Part shown: positions 1 to 6,210 of the stretch, piece after piece
How the letters are laid out: every line of letters starts with the position of its first letter
How positions within the stretch are numbered: the stretch's first letter is position 1
Origin: Deltaproteobacteria bacterium RBG_16_54_11
Lineage (GTDB): Bacteria > Desulfobacterota > B13-G15 > RBG-16-54-18
DNA length: 7,846 nucleotides
Reading direction: 5' to 3'
Assembly (NCBI GenBank): GCA_001797905.1
Contig: MGQS01000131.1
Location: 3,730 to 11,575, forward strand
Program-made: the position numbers and the translations under genes
Notes under the pieces: model-generated
Told to the model about the DNA's origin: nothing
The model's database searches: none
What the model saw: the letters and a program-made list of their open reading frames with translations, nothing else

Positions 1-513
1 ATGGCCGCCATGCTGATCACCAAACAGCGCTGGGAGATGGGTTTCAAGACCTGGCGGACCGGTACCTCCGGCGGAATCCTCAATCCCATGATGTATATCA
101 GTGTCAGCGGCATGGACGCCTCTCAGGGCTTCATGGGTCAGTATTTTGCCAACTGGGATTTCAAGAAGACCAAGGTGAATCCCAAATATATCAAACGGTG
201 CCGGGAAGTGATGAAAATCGTGTCCAAGCAGCAGGGCAGGCCATTTACTTACACCGCCTGGATAGGCTGGTTTCCCCATCACATAGAGATCCTGGCTCAA
301 GCCATGCAGAGGGCCGGCACGGTGGACGACCCCGATGCCATTATGAAGGCCATCCGCGGCGGCACCTTTGACACGACCATTGGAAAATTCACATTTTCCG
401 GTGCTAAGACTTACGGATCACCGATCGTCTTTGGAACGCCTGGCTGTATGTCTCAGATCAAAGGTACCAAAGAAGTATATCTGAGTGAACATCCATTGAC
501 ATATTTCCCATAA
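1..513 (+). CDS. Liv-type ABC transporter periplasmic substrate-binding protein, 5' truncated by the window edge
   Basis: This is the C-terminal part (170 codons, TAA stop at 511-513) of a type I periplasmic binding protein of the leucine/amide/carboxylate (LivK-like) family. It would capture the substrate in the periplasm and deliver it to the LivHM permease encoded just downstream. The visible part reads as the end of a two-lobe binding protein. It has a region like TAWIGWFPHHIEILAQAMQR, then a 'DPDAIMKAIRGG' helix and a closing strand 'TTIGKFTFSG', which is the usual family ending before the last beta-strands. The ATG at position 1 is most likely an internal Met codon: family members are about 370-440 residues, and neither a signal peptide nor a ribosome site is visible. 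Only 38 bases separate it from livH, so it is almost certainly the first visible gene of the same operon. It does not resemble the C-terminus of the second binding protein at 6211-7533, so the two are not a recent duplication. The substrate cannot be read from this fragment. Confidence 0.85.
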   Translation: MAAMLITKQRWEMGFKTWRTGTSGGILNPMMYISVSGMDASQGFMGQYFANWDFKKTKVNPKYIKRCREVMKIVSKQQGRPFTYTAWIGWFPHHIEILAQAMQRAGTVDDPDAIMKAIRGGTFDTTIGKFTFSGAKTYGSPIVFGTPGCMSQIKGTKEVYLSEHPLTYFP

Positions 514-533
514 TCACAGAGGAATACGTGTAA

Positions 534-540
534 GAGGAGG
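534..540 (+). promoter_or_regulatory. Ribosome binding site of livH
   Basis: GAGGAGG lies 11 bases before the ATG at 552 in the short gap after the binding-protein stop. A second purine patch (AAAGG, 546-550) is too close to the start to be the main site. The strong site supports 552 as the start. Confidence 0.6.
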
Positions 541-551
541 AAAAGAAAGGT

Positions 552-1403
552 ATGCCCCCTGTCGGAATATGGATTGACGGATTGATCCAGAGCTGCATCT
601 ATATGACCATGGCCTTTGGCATGGTGCTGGTATTCAGCATCCTCGGAATCTTGAACTGGGCCCACGGCCAGTTTTACATGCTCGGGGCTTTCGTAGTCTA
701 TTATGCCGTCACGGCAGCGGGCATACCTTTTCCCATAAGTATTCTGTTAACCGGCCTGCTGATTGCAGGGCTGGGTATCATGGTTAAAAAATTTGTTATC
801 GATCGTGTTCAGGGCGTTTTATATGTAGGTGTGGCGACCATATCGCTCATCTTTTTCTTCGAGGGTGCCGCCAATATGATCTTCGGCATGGAAGATCGAG
901 GATTGAGCATGGTGCTCTCCGGTGTCCTTGACCTGGGCTCGTTTAGTGTGAGCTATCAGAAGATGGCCGTGCTCGTTTTCACCCTGGTGGTCATGATCGC
1001 CATGTATATCGTGCTGAACCGCACCAAGGTAGGGCTGGCCATCAGGGCGGCAGCCCAGGAACCGACGGCCGCGAGCTTATACGGCATCAGTGTGGAGCGC
1101 CTTTCATTAATTGTCATGGGCATCGGTTGCGCGCTGGCGGCGATGGCCGGCAGTATCATGGCCCCGATCTACCCCATCAACCCTTTCATGGGGGGCATTC
1201 CCATGATCATGTCCCTGCTGGCCATTGTTATCGGAGGCATCGGCAGCCTCACCGGGGCCATCGTGGGCGGTCTCATCCTGGGGTTCCTGAACAGCGTCAT
1301 AGCCTATTATCTGTCCTACTTTTCCGAGGTCGTGCTTTTTCTGCTTGTCATCGTTATCCTGCTGGTCAGACCGCAGGGGCTATTCGGAGCTGCCCTAAAA
1401 TAA
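552..1403 (+). CDS. livH: Liv-type ABC transporter permease LivH
   Basis: This is a 283-residue inner-membrane permease of the LivH branch, close to the usual length. It should pair with LivM to form the channel and dock the LivG/LivF ATPases. The protein is mostly hydrophobic helices with short polar loops. Family landmarks are visible: 'LNWAHGQFYMLGAF' at residues 34-47 (the N-AHG-x-YMLGA block), the cytoplasmic ATPase-coupling loop 'GLAIRAAAQEPTAASLYGI' at 161-179, the glycine-rich 'VIGGIGSLTGAIVGG' at 226-240, and the C-terminal 'RPQGLFG' at 273-279. The ATG at 552 is preceded by GAGGAGG. The TAA stop (1401-1403) shares its last base with the ATG of livM, so translation of the two permeases is probably coupled. 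Family assignment is firm. Substrate specificity is not determined by the permease sequence alone. Confidence 0.95.
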   Translation: MPPVGIWIDGLIQSCIYMTMAFGMVLVFSILGILNWAHGQFYMLGAFVVYYAVTAAGIPFPISILLTGLLIAGLGIMVKKFVIDRVQGVLYVGVATISLIFFFEGAANMIFGMEDRGLSMVLSGVLDLGSFSVSYQKMAVLVFTLVVMIAMYIVLNRTKVGLAIRAAAQEPTAASLYGISVERLSLIVMGIGCALAAMAGSIMAPIYPINPFMGGIPMIMSLLAIVIGGIGSLTGAIVGGLILGFLNSVIAYYLSYFSEVVLFLLVIVILLVRPQGLFGAALK

Positions 1404-2422
1404 TGCGATTCATTGACTATAAAAATGTAGTACCCAAGACCGTAATTGGTCTGCTGGTTTTCCTGATCCTTTTAATCCCGGTTTTCACCACTAATGTGGC
1501 CACCTTGTCTATGCTTATCCTCAGCGGCATTTGGACCGTTGCCGTCATGGGCTTTACCCTGGTCTTGAGAACCGGACAGTTCAGCCTGGGGCAGTCTGCC
1601 TTTCTGGCCATCGGCGGCTATACCTCGGCCATATTCACCGTCAAGCTGGGCTGGCCGTTCTGGCCCAGCTTTTTTCTGGCCGGAATGGCCTCGGGAATTG
1701 TATCCTTACTTGTAGGTATGGTAGTACTGAGGGTGGGAAACATCTATTTCTCCATTATTACCCTGGCCCTTGGTGAGATTGTCAGGATTATCGCCCAACA
1801 GTGGGAGCCGGTCACCCGCGGTACTCGAGGTCTGATACTCTCTCCGCCGCCGCCGATTATCCTGGGTGGTTTTAAAATCAATTTTGAAGCCAGTCCGGTC
1901 CCCTATTTTTACTTCACCCTTTGTCTGATCGCCGTAACAGCCTTGATTTTATGGCAGATCGGTCAGAGTCGTCTGGGGCGCGCCTTCGCCGGCGTAGCCC
2001 TCAATCCGGTGCTTGCCGAGCATCAGGGCATGCATCTTATGAAGTACAGGGTAATTGCGTTTACCGTGGCCGGGGTGTTCACCGGCCTGGCCGGTTCTCT
2101 TTACGCCCATTTCCTGACGGTCATAACTCCCTATGTATTCGGCTTATGGCAGTCCATACAGATTATGATCATGAGCATCGTCGGCGGCATAAGCTCGCTG
2201 GTAGGGGGACCGATTATCGGTACTATTTTACTGTATACATTGGGGGACTATCTGACCCGGGTGAAAACCTTCGGTATTCAACCCCTGTTATTCGGAGCCA
2301 TAGTTGTGATGGTGCTGATCTTTCTGCCAAAAGGAACGGGGCTGGTCGACCTCTGGGGACGATTCTGGACCAAGGTGGTCTGGAGAGAAGAGGAATACGA
2401 ACCTGATACACCGGATGACTAA
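1403..2422 (+). CDS. livM: Liv-type ABC transporter permease LivM
   Basis: This is the second permease of the importer, 339 residues. It carries the LivM hallmark 'TGQFSLGQSAFLAIGGY' at residues 57-73, the coupling-loop region 'SRLGRAFAGVALNPVLAEH' at 189-207, 'GGISSLVGGPIIG' at 261-273 and the C-terminal 'LPKGTGL' at 308-314. It then ends in a short acidic tail (REEEYEPDTPDD). The frame is open upstream to about 1127, but that part lies inside livH and translates to an Arg/His-rich shadow. The start at 1403 gives a typical LivM N-terminus (MRFIDYKNVV followed by a hydrophobic helix), and it overlaps the livH stop as TAATG. No good ribosome site precedes it (only GGAG at 1386-1389, 13 bases away), so re-initiation by ribosomes finishing livH is the likely mode. 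Some LivM proteins are longer at the N-terminus. This one is of the compact type. Confidence 0.94.
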   Translation: MRFIDYKNVVPKTVIGLLVFLILLIPVFTTNVATLSMLILSGIWTVAVMGFTLVLRTGQFSLGQSAFLAIGGYTSAIFTVKLGWPFWPSFFLAGMASGIVSLLVGMVVLRVGNIYFSIITLALGEIVRIIAQQWEPVTRGTRGLILSPPPPIILGGFKINFEASPVPYFYFTLCLIAVTALILWQIGQSRLGRAFAGVALNPVLAEHQGMHLMKYRVIAFTVAGVFTGLAGSLYAHFLTVITPYVFGLWQSIQIMIMSIVGGISSLVGGPIIGTILLYTLGDYLTRVKTFGIQPLLFGAIVVMVLIFLPKGTGLVDLWGRFWTKVVWREEEYEPDTPDD

Positions 2423-2439
2423 AAAAGGAAAGTTATCAG

Positions 2440-3204
2440 ATGTCTTACTTAGAGTTAAAAAATATAACCAAAGAGTTCGGAAAACTGGCTGCCCTCGAGG
2501 ATGTTGATCTGCAGGTGGAAAAGGGTGAGATACTGGGCATAGTCGGCCCTAACGGCTCCGGCAAAACCACCTTGATCAATGTCATCAGCGGCTATTACCG
2601 CCCCACCGGGGGAGAGATATTTTTTAATGCCAAAAAGATATCCGGGCTGCGGCCCGACCAGATAGCGAAGAGGGGGATAATAAGGACCTTTCAGTCGAAT
2701 GTGCTCTATGAGGGCACCACGGTCGTGGAAAGCATGCTCATAAGTTCGTACCAGCAATACCGGACAAAAAACTGGCAGTCTTTTTTTGAAACCAGGACCT
2801 GGAAAGATGAGAATGAAACGGTTGTGGGCAGGGTAATCGAACTAGTGAAGCTCCTCGACCTCTTGAACGATACCTTTTTACCGGCGGAAGGGCTCTCACA
2901 CGGGTATCAAAGGATGCTCGGCATAGCCATGGCTATGATAGCCAACCCCAGCGTGCTCCTGCTCGATGAGCCGACCACCGGCATGAACCATGAAGAAGCC
3001 ATGTTCGTGGTCGATAAGATCAAGAAGATAAACGAGCAGGGCGTTACGGTCATACTGATAGAGCACAATATGAAGGTGCTGCTGGATGTGGCTACCAGGG
3101 TGGTCGTCCTCAGCTTCGGCACCAAGATCGCCGACGGAAAGCCCGAGGAAGTGATGAATAAGCAGGAGGTCATTGAGGCCTACCTGGGCACGGAGACGAT
3201 ATAA
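2440..3204 (+). CDS. livG: Liv-type ABC transporter ATP-binding protein LivG
   Basis: This is one of the two cytoplasmic ATPases that power the importer (254 residues, the normal LivG size). Motifs in order are Walker A GPNGSGKT (36-43), the Q-loop in 'RTFQ' with Gln85, the ABC signature as LSHGYQR (152-158), Walker B LLLDE (173-177) with Glu177 as catalytic base, D-loop region 'TTGMNHEE' and the H-loop His209 in 'IEHNMK'. The set is complete, so it should hydrolyse ATP. Oddities relative to the usual LivG pattern (LSYGQQRRLEIARAL, GLNPxE) are the signature LSHGYQR, 'LGIAMAM' after it, and His-Glu-Glu in the D-loop; these are divergent but not disabling. It starts 17 bases after livM, with AAGGAA (2425-2430) as ribosome site, and is followed 3 bases after its stop by livF. 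Confidence 0.95.
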   Translation: MSYLELKNITKEFGKLAALEDVDLQVEKGEILGIVGPNGSGKTTLINVISGYYRPTGGEIFFNAKKISGLRPDQIAKRGIIRTFQSNVLYEGTTVVESMLISSYQQYRTKNWQSFFETRTWKDENETVVGRVIELVKLLDLLNDTFLPAEGLSHGYQRMLGIAMAMIANPSVLLLDEPTTGMNHEEAMFVVDKIKKINEQGVTVILIEHNMKVLLDVATRVVVLSFGTKIADGKPEEVMNKQEVIEAYLGTETI

Positions 3205-3207
3205 GGC

Positions 3208-3918
3208 ATGCTGAAACTTAAAAACATCTGGGTTAAGTATGGCAAAAAAGCAGCGGTCAGGAAGTTGTCCTTATCCGTCAAGAAAGGGGCATTTGTCACC
3301 ATTCTGGGTGCAAACGGAGCGGGCAAGACAACCACACTGAATGCCATAAGCGGAATCGTTAAGGTAAAAAAAGGCCAGGGTGAGATCCTCTTTAAGGGGA
3401 AGAAGATAAGCGGCCTGAAACCCGGGCGGATAGCCGCCATGGGCATTATCCAGATCCCCGAAGGGAGAAAGATCTTCCCGCTTTTGACCGTCAGGGAAAA
3501 CTTGCAGGTGGGAGCCTATCTGCAAAAAGACAAGAAGCAGGTGCAGCAGTCGCTGGAGAAGGCGCTGGCCCTTTTCCCCGACCTCAAGGACAAGCTCAAG
3601 GCCAAAGGCCGGGAGCTGAGCGGCGGACAGCAGCAGATGCTTGCCATCGCACGGGGTCTGATGGCGCAGCCGGAGGTGCTCCTGCTTGACGAACCTTCTT
3701 TGGGGTTGAGCCCTTTATTGCGCCTACATCTGGCTGAAAAGATTAAAGAGATCAACCGCGATGGAGTGACGGTGGTGCTGGTGGAACAGAATGCACGTCT
3801 CGGGCTCATGCTCGCATCCTACGGCTATGTCCTGGAAAACGGTGAGCTGGTCTTACAAGGCAAGACCTCCGATCTTATGCTCAACGAAGACGTAAAAAAG
3901 GCGTACCTCGGGGTCTAG
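3208..3918 (+). CDS. livF: Liv-type ABC transporter ATP-binding protein LivF
   Basis: This is the partner ATPase of LivG (236 residues, usual LivF length). It shows Walker A GANGAGKT (34-41), the LivF-typical 'IPEGRKIFPLLTVRENL' (82-98), the canonical signature LSGGQQQ (136-142) and Walker B VLLLDE (156-161). The switch position is 'LVEQN' (190-194), with Gln193 where most ABC ATPases, including LivG here, have His. The Gln at that place and the PEGR segment in the Q-loop region are known features of the LivF branch, so this is not damage. It suggests the LivG and LivF sites are functionally unequal. The ATG at 3208 follows the livG stop (3202-3204) by 3 bases. The nearest purine patch is GGAG at 3192-3195, so translation is probably coupled to livG. 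Confidence 0.95.
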   Translation: MLKLKNIWVKYGKKAAVRKLSLSVKKGAFVTILGANGAGKTTTLNAISGIVKVKKGQGEILFKGKKISGLKPGRIAAMGIIQIPEGRKIFPLLTVRENLQVGAYLQKDKKQVQQSLEKALALFPDLKDKLKAKGRELSGGQQQMLAIARGLMAQPEVLLLDEPSLGLSPLLRLHLAEKIKEINRDGVTVVLVEQNARLGLMLASYGYVLENGELVLQGKTSDLMLNEDVKKAYLGV

Positions 3919-3953
3919 AGGCGGAGAGCGCCAATCTTTAATCTCTGAACCCC
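3910..3953 (+). other. Imperfect hairpin spanning the livF stop and the livF-fadD gap
   Basis: GGGGT (3910-3914) plus AGAG (3917-3920) can pair with CTCT (3943-3946) plus ACCCC (3949-3953). One C/A mismatch and one U-G wobble fall in between, and a small GCG/CGC stem lies in the loop. No T-run follows, so it is not a standard terminator. It could act as a transcript-stability or partial-attenuation element between the ABC genes and the ligase gene. This rests on base pairing by eye only. Confidence 0.3.
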
Positions 3954-3970
3954 ATCATCTAAAATTTACA

Positions 3971-3979
3971 GAGGAGGGG
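3971..3979 (+). promoter_or_regulatory. Strong ribosome binding site that sets the GTG start of the ligase gene
   Basis: GAGGAGGGG ends 7 bases before the GTG at 3987. No in-frame ATG lies nearby, so this site decides the start codon of the acyl-CoA ligase gene. Confidence 0.75.
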
Positions 3980-3986
3980 CTGTAGC

Positions 3987-5654
3987 GTGGAAACAAAACC
4001 TTGGCATAGACATTATGATTACAATGTACCGACGACGGTGCGCGTGCCGCGCTTACCGATCCATGAACTTCTTGAAATACCCGCCAACGCCTTCCCGGAC
4101 AAAGCGGCCCTGAACTTTTACGGCACGGAAATAACCTTCTGGGAACTGCGCAGCCTGTCCATACAGTTTGCCAATGCCCTGGGCGCCCTCGGGATGAAAA
4201 AGGGGGAGCGGGTGGGCATCCATTTGCCGAACTGCCCCCAATACTTGATTGCTTATTATGCGGTCTTATCGCTCGGAGCAATCGTCGTCAACCTCAATCC
4301 CATGTACACGGCTGAAGAGCTTAAGCTGATGGCCAACGTCACGGCCCTGACGACCCTCATCACCTTTGACACGGTGCTTCCTGCCATCCGGGCCTTATAT
4401 AAAGAGGTAAAAATCCCGCTGGTGATCGTAACCCAGGTTACCGACTATATTAAAGGAGCGGATGTCAGCACGGCAGCCAGCCTGGAACTGGAAAAAGGCT
4501 GGCATCATTTTTCAGCCGTGATGGAGGGCTGTTCGAATACTAAGCGCCCCCGCATCCACGTAAACCCGGCGGAGCCGGCCCTGATTCAGTTCACCGGCGG
4601 TACAACGGGGATTCCCAAGGGAGCGGTGCTCACCCATGCAAACGTCGTAACCGCGACCCTTCAAAGCACCGTGTGGGGATCCACGGCCCACCTGACATCG
4701 TATGAACGGCGTAATGTCATAGCGATGCTGCCCTACTTCCACGTCTACGGGAATATCGTGGTGCTGAATTGGGCCGTGTTCAACTGTGCTACACAGATTC
4801 AAATGCCGCGCTTTGAGATCGAGGAGATGATGAACCTGTTGGCAAATTTCGCGGAAATTACCTTTTTCCCCACTGTTCCCACGCTCATTACTGCGCTGAT
4901 CAATCATCCCAAAGCGGTGGAGCTGAACCTGGCAAAGAAGATCAAGTTGTTGAATTCGGGGGCTGCTCCTATTCCGCTGGAGATCATCGACCAGATTAGG
5001 GACATGGGGATCTTTTTCTCCGAAGGATATGGACTTTCCGAGTCCACCTCGCTGGGTATCTCCAACCCCATCATGGGGCTGAAGAAGGTCGGAAGCATCG
5101 GGATCCCTTTTCCGGACAATGATGTGCGGCTCGTAGACATCCAAGACGGCACAGAGGAAGTCCCCCAGGGCGAGCCCGGTGAGATCATCATGAAAGGCCC
5201 GCTCATCATGCAGGGCTATTGGAACAACCCGGAAGAAACCGCCGGACAGCTCAAGGACGGCTGGCTGTACACCGGTGACATCGCGGTGCGGGATGAAGAC
5301 GGTTACATTTTCATCGTGGACCGCAAGAAGGATATGATCATCGCCGGAGGGTATAACATTTACCCCCGGGAGATTGATGAGGTTCTCTTCCAGCATTCCA
5401 AGGTGCAGGAAGCGGTGTGTGTGGGCATTGCCGACCGATATCGGGGAGAGACCGTGAAGGCCTACGTCGTGCTCAAACCCGGCGAAGAGGCTTCCGAGGA
5501 AGAGATCATCTCTTTCTGCCGGCAGAAACTGGCCGCCTACAAGGTACCCAAGCTCGTAGAATTTCGAGAATCACTTCCGAAATCGGCGATCGGAAAGATC
5601 CTGCGCAAGATCCTGAGGCAGGAGGAGACGGCAAAGAAAGGGAAAACGTCGTAG
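3987..5654 (+). CDS. AMP-forming acyl-CoA ligase (long/medium-chain fatty-acid type, FadD-like)
   Basis: This 555-residue cytoplasmic or membrane-associated enzyme of the ANL superfamily activates a carboxylic acid with ATP to an acyl-adenylate and then to the CoA thioester. Landmarks are the phosphate loop FTGGTTGIPKGA (202-213), 'MLPYFHVYGN' (247-256), the adenylate-binding 'GYGLSES' (347-353, with Ser where GYG-x-TE is common), 'YTGD' (428-431), the hinge 'DRKKDMI' (445-451), and the C-terminal catalytic Lys537 in 'PKSAIGKILR'. All key blocks are present, so it should be active. Length matches E. coli FadD (561). The GTG start at 3987 has an excellent ribosome site and gives an N-terminus (METKPWHRHYDYNVP) typical of bacterial FadD relatives. 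It lies 68 bases after livF with no clear terminator between, so it is probably co-transcribed with the importer. It may instead prefer aromatic or branched acids; the acyl pocket cannot be read reliably by eye. The symbol fadD is plausible but is not assigned for that reason. Confidence 0.92.
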   Translation: METKPWHRHYDYNVPTTVRVPRLPIHELLEIPANAFPDKAALNFYGTEITFWELRSLSIQFANALGALGMKKGERVGIHLPNCPQYLIAYYAVLSLGAIVVNLNPMYTAEELKLMANVTALTTLITFDTVLPAIRALYKEVKIPLVIVTQVTDYIKGADVSTAASLELEKGWHHFSAVMEGCSNTKRPRIHVNPAEPALIQFTGGTTGIPKGAVLTHANVVTATLQSTVWGSTAHLTSYERRNVIAMLPYFHVYGNIVVLNWAVFNCATQIQMPRFEIEEMMNLLANFAEITFFPTVPTLITALINHPKAVELNLAKKIKLLNSGAAPIPLEIIDQIRDMGIFFSEGYGLSESTSLGISNPIMGLKKVGSIGIPFPDNDVRLVDIQDGTEEVPQGEPGEIIMKGPLIMQGYWNNPEETAGQLKDGWLYTGDIAVRDEDGYIFIVDRKKDMIIAGGYNIYPREIDEVLFQHSKVQEAVCVGIADRYRGETVKAYVVLKPGEEASEEEIISFCRQKLAAYKVPKLVEFRESLPKSAIGKILRKILRQEETAKKGKTS

Positions 5655-5664
5655 AACAGCATGA

Positions 5665-5979
5665 CGCCGACTCGCTGGAGCGGATAACGAGCAAGGGCTG
5701 CCCAAAAAAAAATGCTTTCTGGACTACGATGCTACCTCTGAGGTAGACCTCCCCATCATTTTCTTCCGCAGCGAGTTCGGTTTCAAGGTGATGGGGGCAT
5801 GTTTTAACCCTAGCTCGCCTGTCCCTCCCGGCACAACTGTCGAGGCGAGGACAGCGAGTATCGATATCACGAGCATCATCCTGTCACAGTACGGTCACTT
5901 AGACATCTACGGCGGCACCCACTCGCTTGAGGAGGTAAAACAGCCGGCGCTTGAATGGATGAATGGCAGGCTAAAATAA
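5665..5979 (+). pseudogene. Remnant of an alpha/beta hydrolase gene (C-terminal part only)
   Basis: The frame is open from just after a stop at 5662-5664 to TAA at 5977-5979. From about 5710 it reads as real protein: 'FLDYDATSEVDLPIIFF', then 'SQYGHLDIYGGTHSLEEV' and a final 'WMNGRLK'. The segment x-GHLD-x-x-x-G followed by a helix ending in a Trp is the usual C-terminal end of alpha/beta hydrolases and carries the triad His. The nucleophile-elbow serine and about two thirds of the protein are missing. There is no ATG with a ribosome site at the left end; the first start codons are an internal GTG at 5788 and ATG at 5791, which would give only 62-63 residues. A run of nine A (5704-5712) sits at the left edge of the recognisable part. 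It follows the ligase stop by a few bases and is followed by a terminator, as expected for a former last gene of the operon that lost its 5' part. The family call is moderate and the broken state is likely. A short expressed peptide cannot be excluded. Confidence 0.6.
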
Positions 5980-6006
5980 GCGTTTATACAAGAAAGGAAA
6001 ATAGCA

Positions 6007-6044
6007 GAGAGGCAGGACCAGTCTTAGCCCTGCCTCTCCTTTTT
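6007..6044 (+). terminator. Intrinsic terminator at the end of the liv-ligase operon
   Basis: GAGAGGCAGG (6007-6016) pairs perfectly with CCTGCCTCTC (6029-6038) around a 12-base loop, followed by C and five T (6040-6044). The position, 28 bases after the hydrolase remnant, fits the end of the transcription unit beginning with the first binding-protein gene. Confidence 0.88.
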
Positions 6045-6117
6045 GTGAATCCCGACGAGGCCGAAGATTGTGAAAAAATGGCCACTTACACCCTCTTCCC
6101 CTTTCTAGCCACCCTAG

Positions 6118-6141
6118 CAATCATTTGATATTAAATCGTTG
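6118..6141. promoter_or_regulatory. Operator-like imperfect dyad upstream of the second binding-protein gene
   Basis: A 24-base near-palindrome has 18 symmetric positions. The outer arms are CAA and TTG, and the core ATTTGATATTAAAT is symmetric except for one central pair. It lies in an AT-rich spacer (6045-6207) with no gene, just before a TTGACA hexamer. This is the pattern expected of a binding site for a dimeric regulator, but which family binds it cannot be told. AT-rich sequence makes chance symmetry easier. Confidence 0.35.
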
Positions 6142-6146
6142 TAAAT

Positions 6147-6175
6147 TTGACATCTGAACACATTTCTGGCATCGT
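6147..6175 (+). promoter_or_regulatory. Possible sigma-70 promoter for the second binding-protein gene
   Basis: A perfect TTGACA (6147-6152) is followed after 17 bases by CATCGT (6170-6175), which matches TATAAT at only three positions. The -35 box is convincing and the -10 box is poor, so the exact promoter is uncertain. A transcription start near 6182 would leave a short leader containing the ribosome site at 6200. Because the terminator at 6007-6044 isolates this gene, some promoter in 6045-6207 is expected. Confidence 0.3.
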
Positions 6176-6199
6176 GTGAAACAATGCTAGTCTAAAAAT

Positions 6200-6206
6200 G
6201 GAGGAG
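6200..6206 (+). promoter_or_regulatory. Ribosome binding site that favours the ATG at 6211 over the GTG at 6208
   Basis: GGAGGAG ends 4 bases before the ATG at 6211 but only 1 base before the in-frame GTG at 6208. The GTG is too close to be the usual start, so the protein most likely begins MKKLHVLW. Confidence 0.65.
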
Positions 6207-6210
6207 TGTG

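Noticed and set aside
496..514. TTGACA and CATAAT near the end of the first binding-protein gene, as an internal promoter
   Set aside because: The two hexamers are only 7 bases apart, far too close for a sigma-70 promoter.
1127..1402. In-frame upstream extension of livM (an open frame from an ATG at 1127)
   Set aside because: It lies wholly inside livH in another frame and encodes an Arg/His-rich sequence with no family features. The ATG at 1403 gives a normal LivM start.
4512..5396. Long minus-strand open frame (294 codons) opposite the ligase gene
   Set aside because: It is the antisense shadow of a gene with clear ligase motifs. Its translation shows no domain signature.
5417..5746. Plus-strand open frame overlapping the end of the ligase and the start of the hydrolase remnant
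   Set aside because: The translation is Arg-rich and without pattern. It is a frame shadow of the ligase C-terminus.
6166..6193. CTGGCA with an extended -10 TGCTAGTCT as the promoter of the second binding-protein gene; also the same region as a sigma-54 site
   Set aside because: The predicted start near 6200 would fall in the ribosome site. For sigma-54, the GG at 6168-6169 has AA instead of GC at the required distance.
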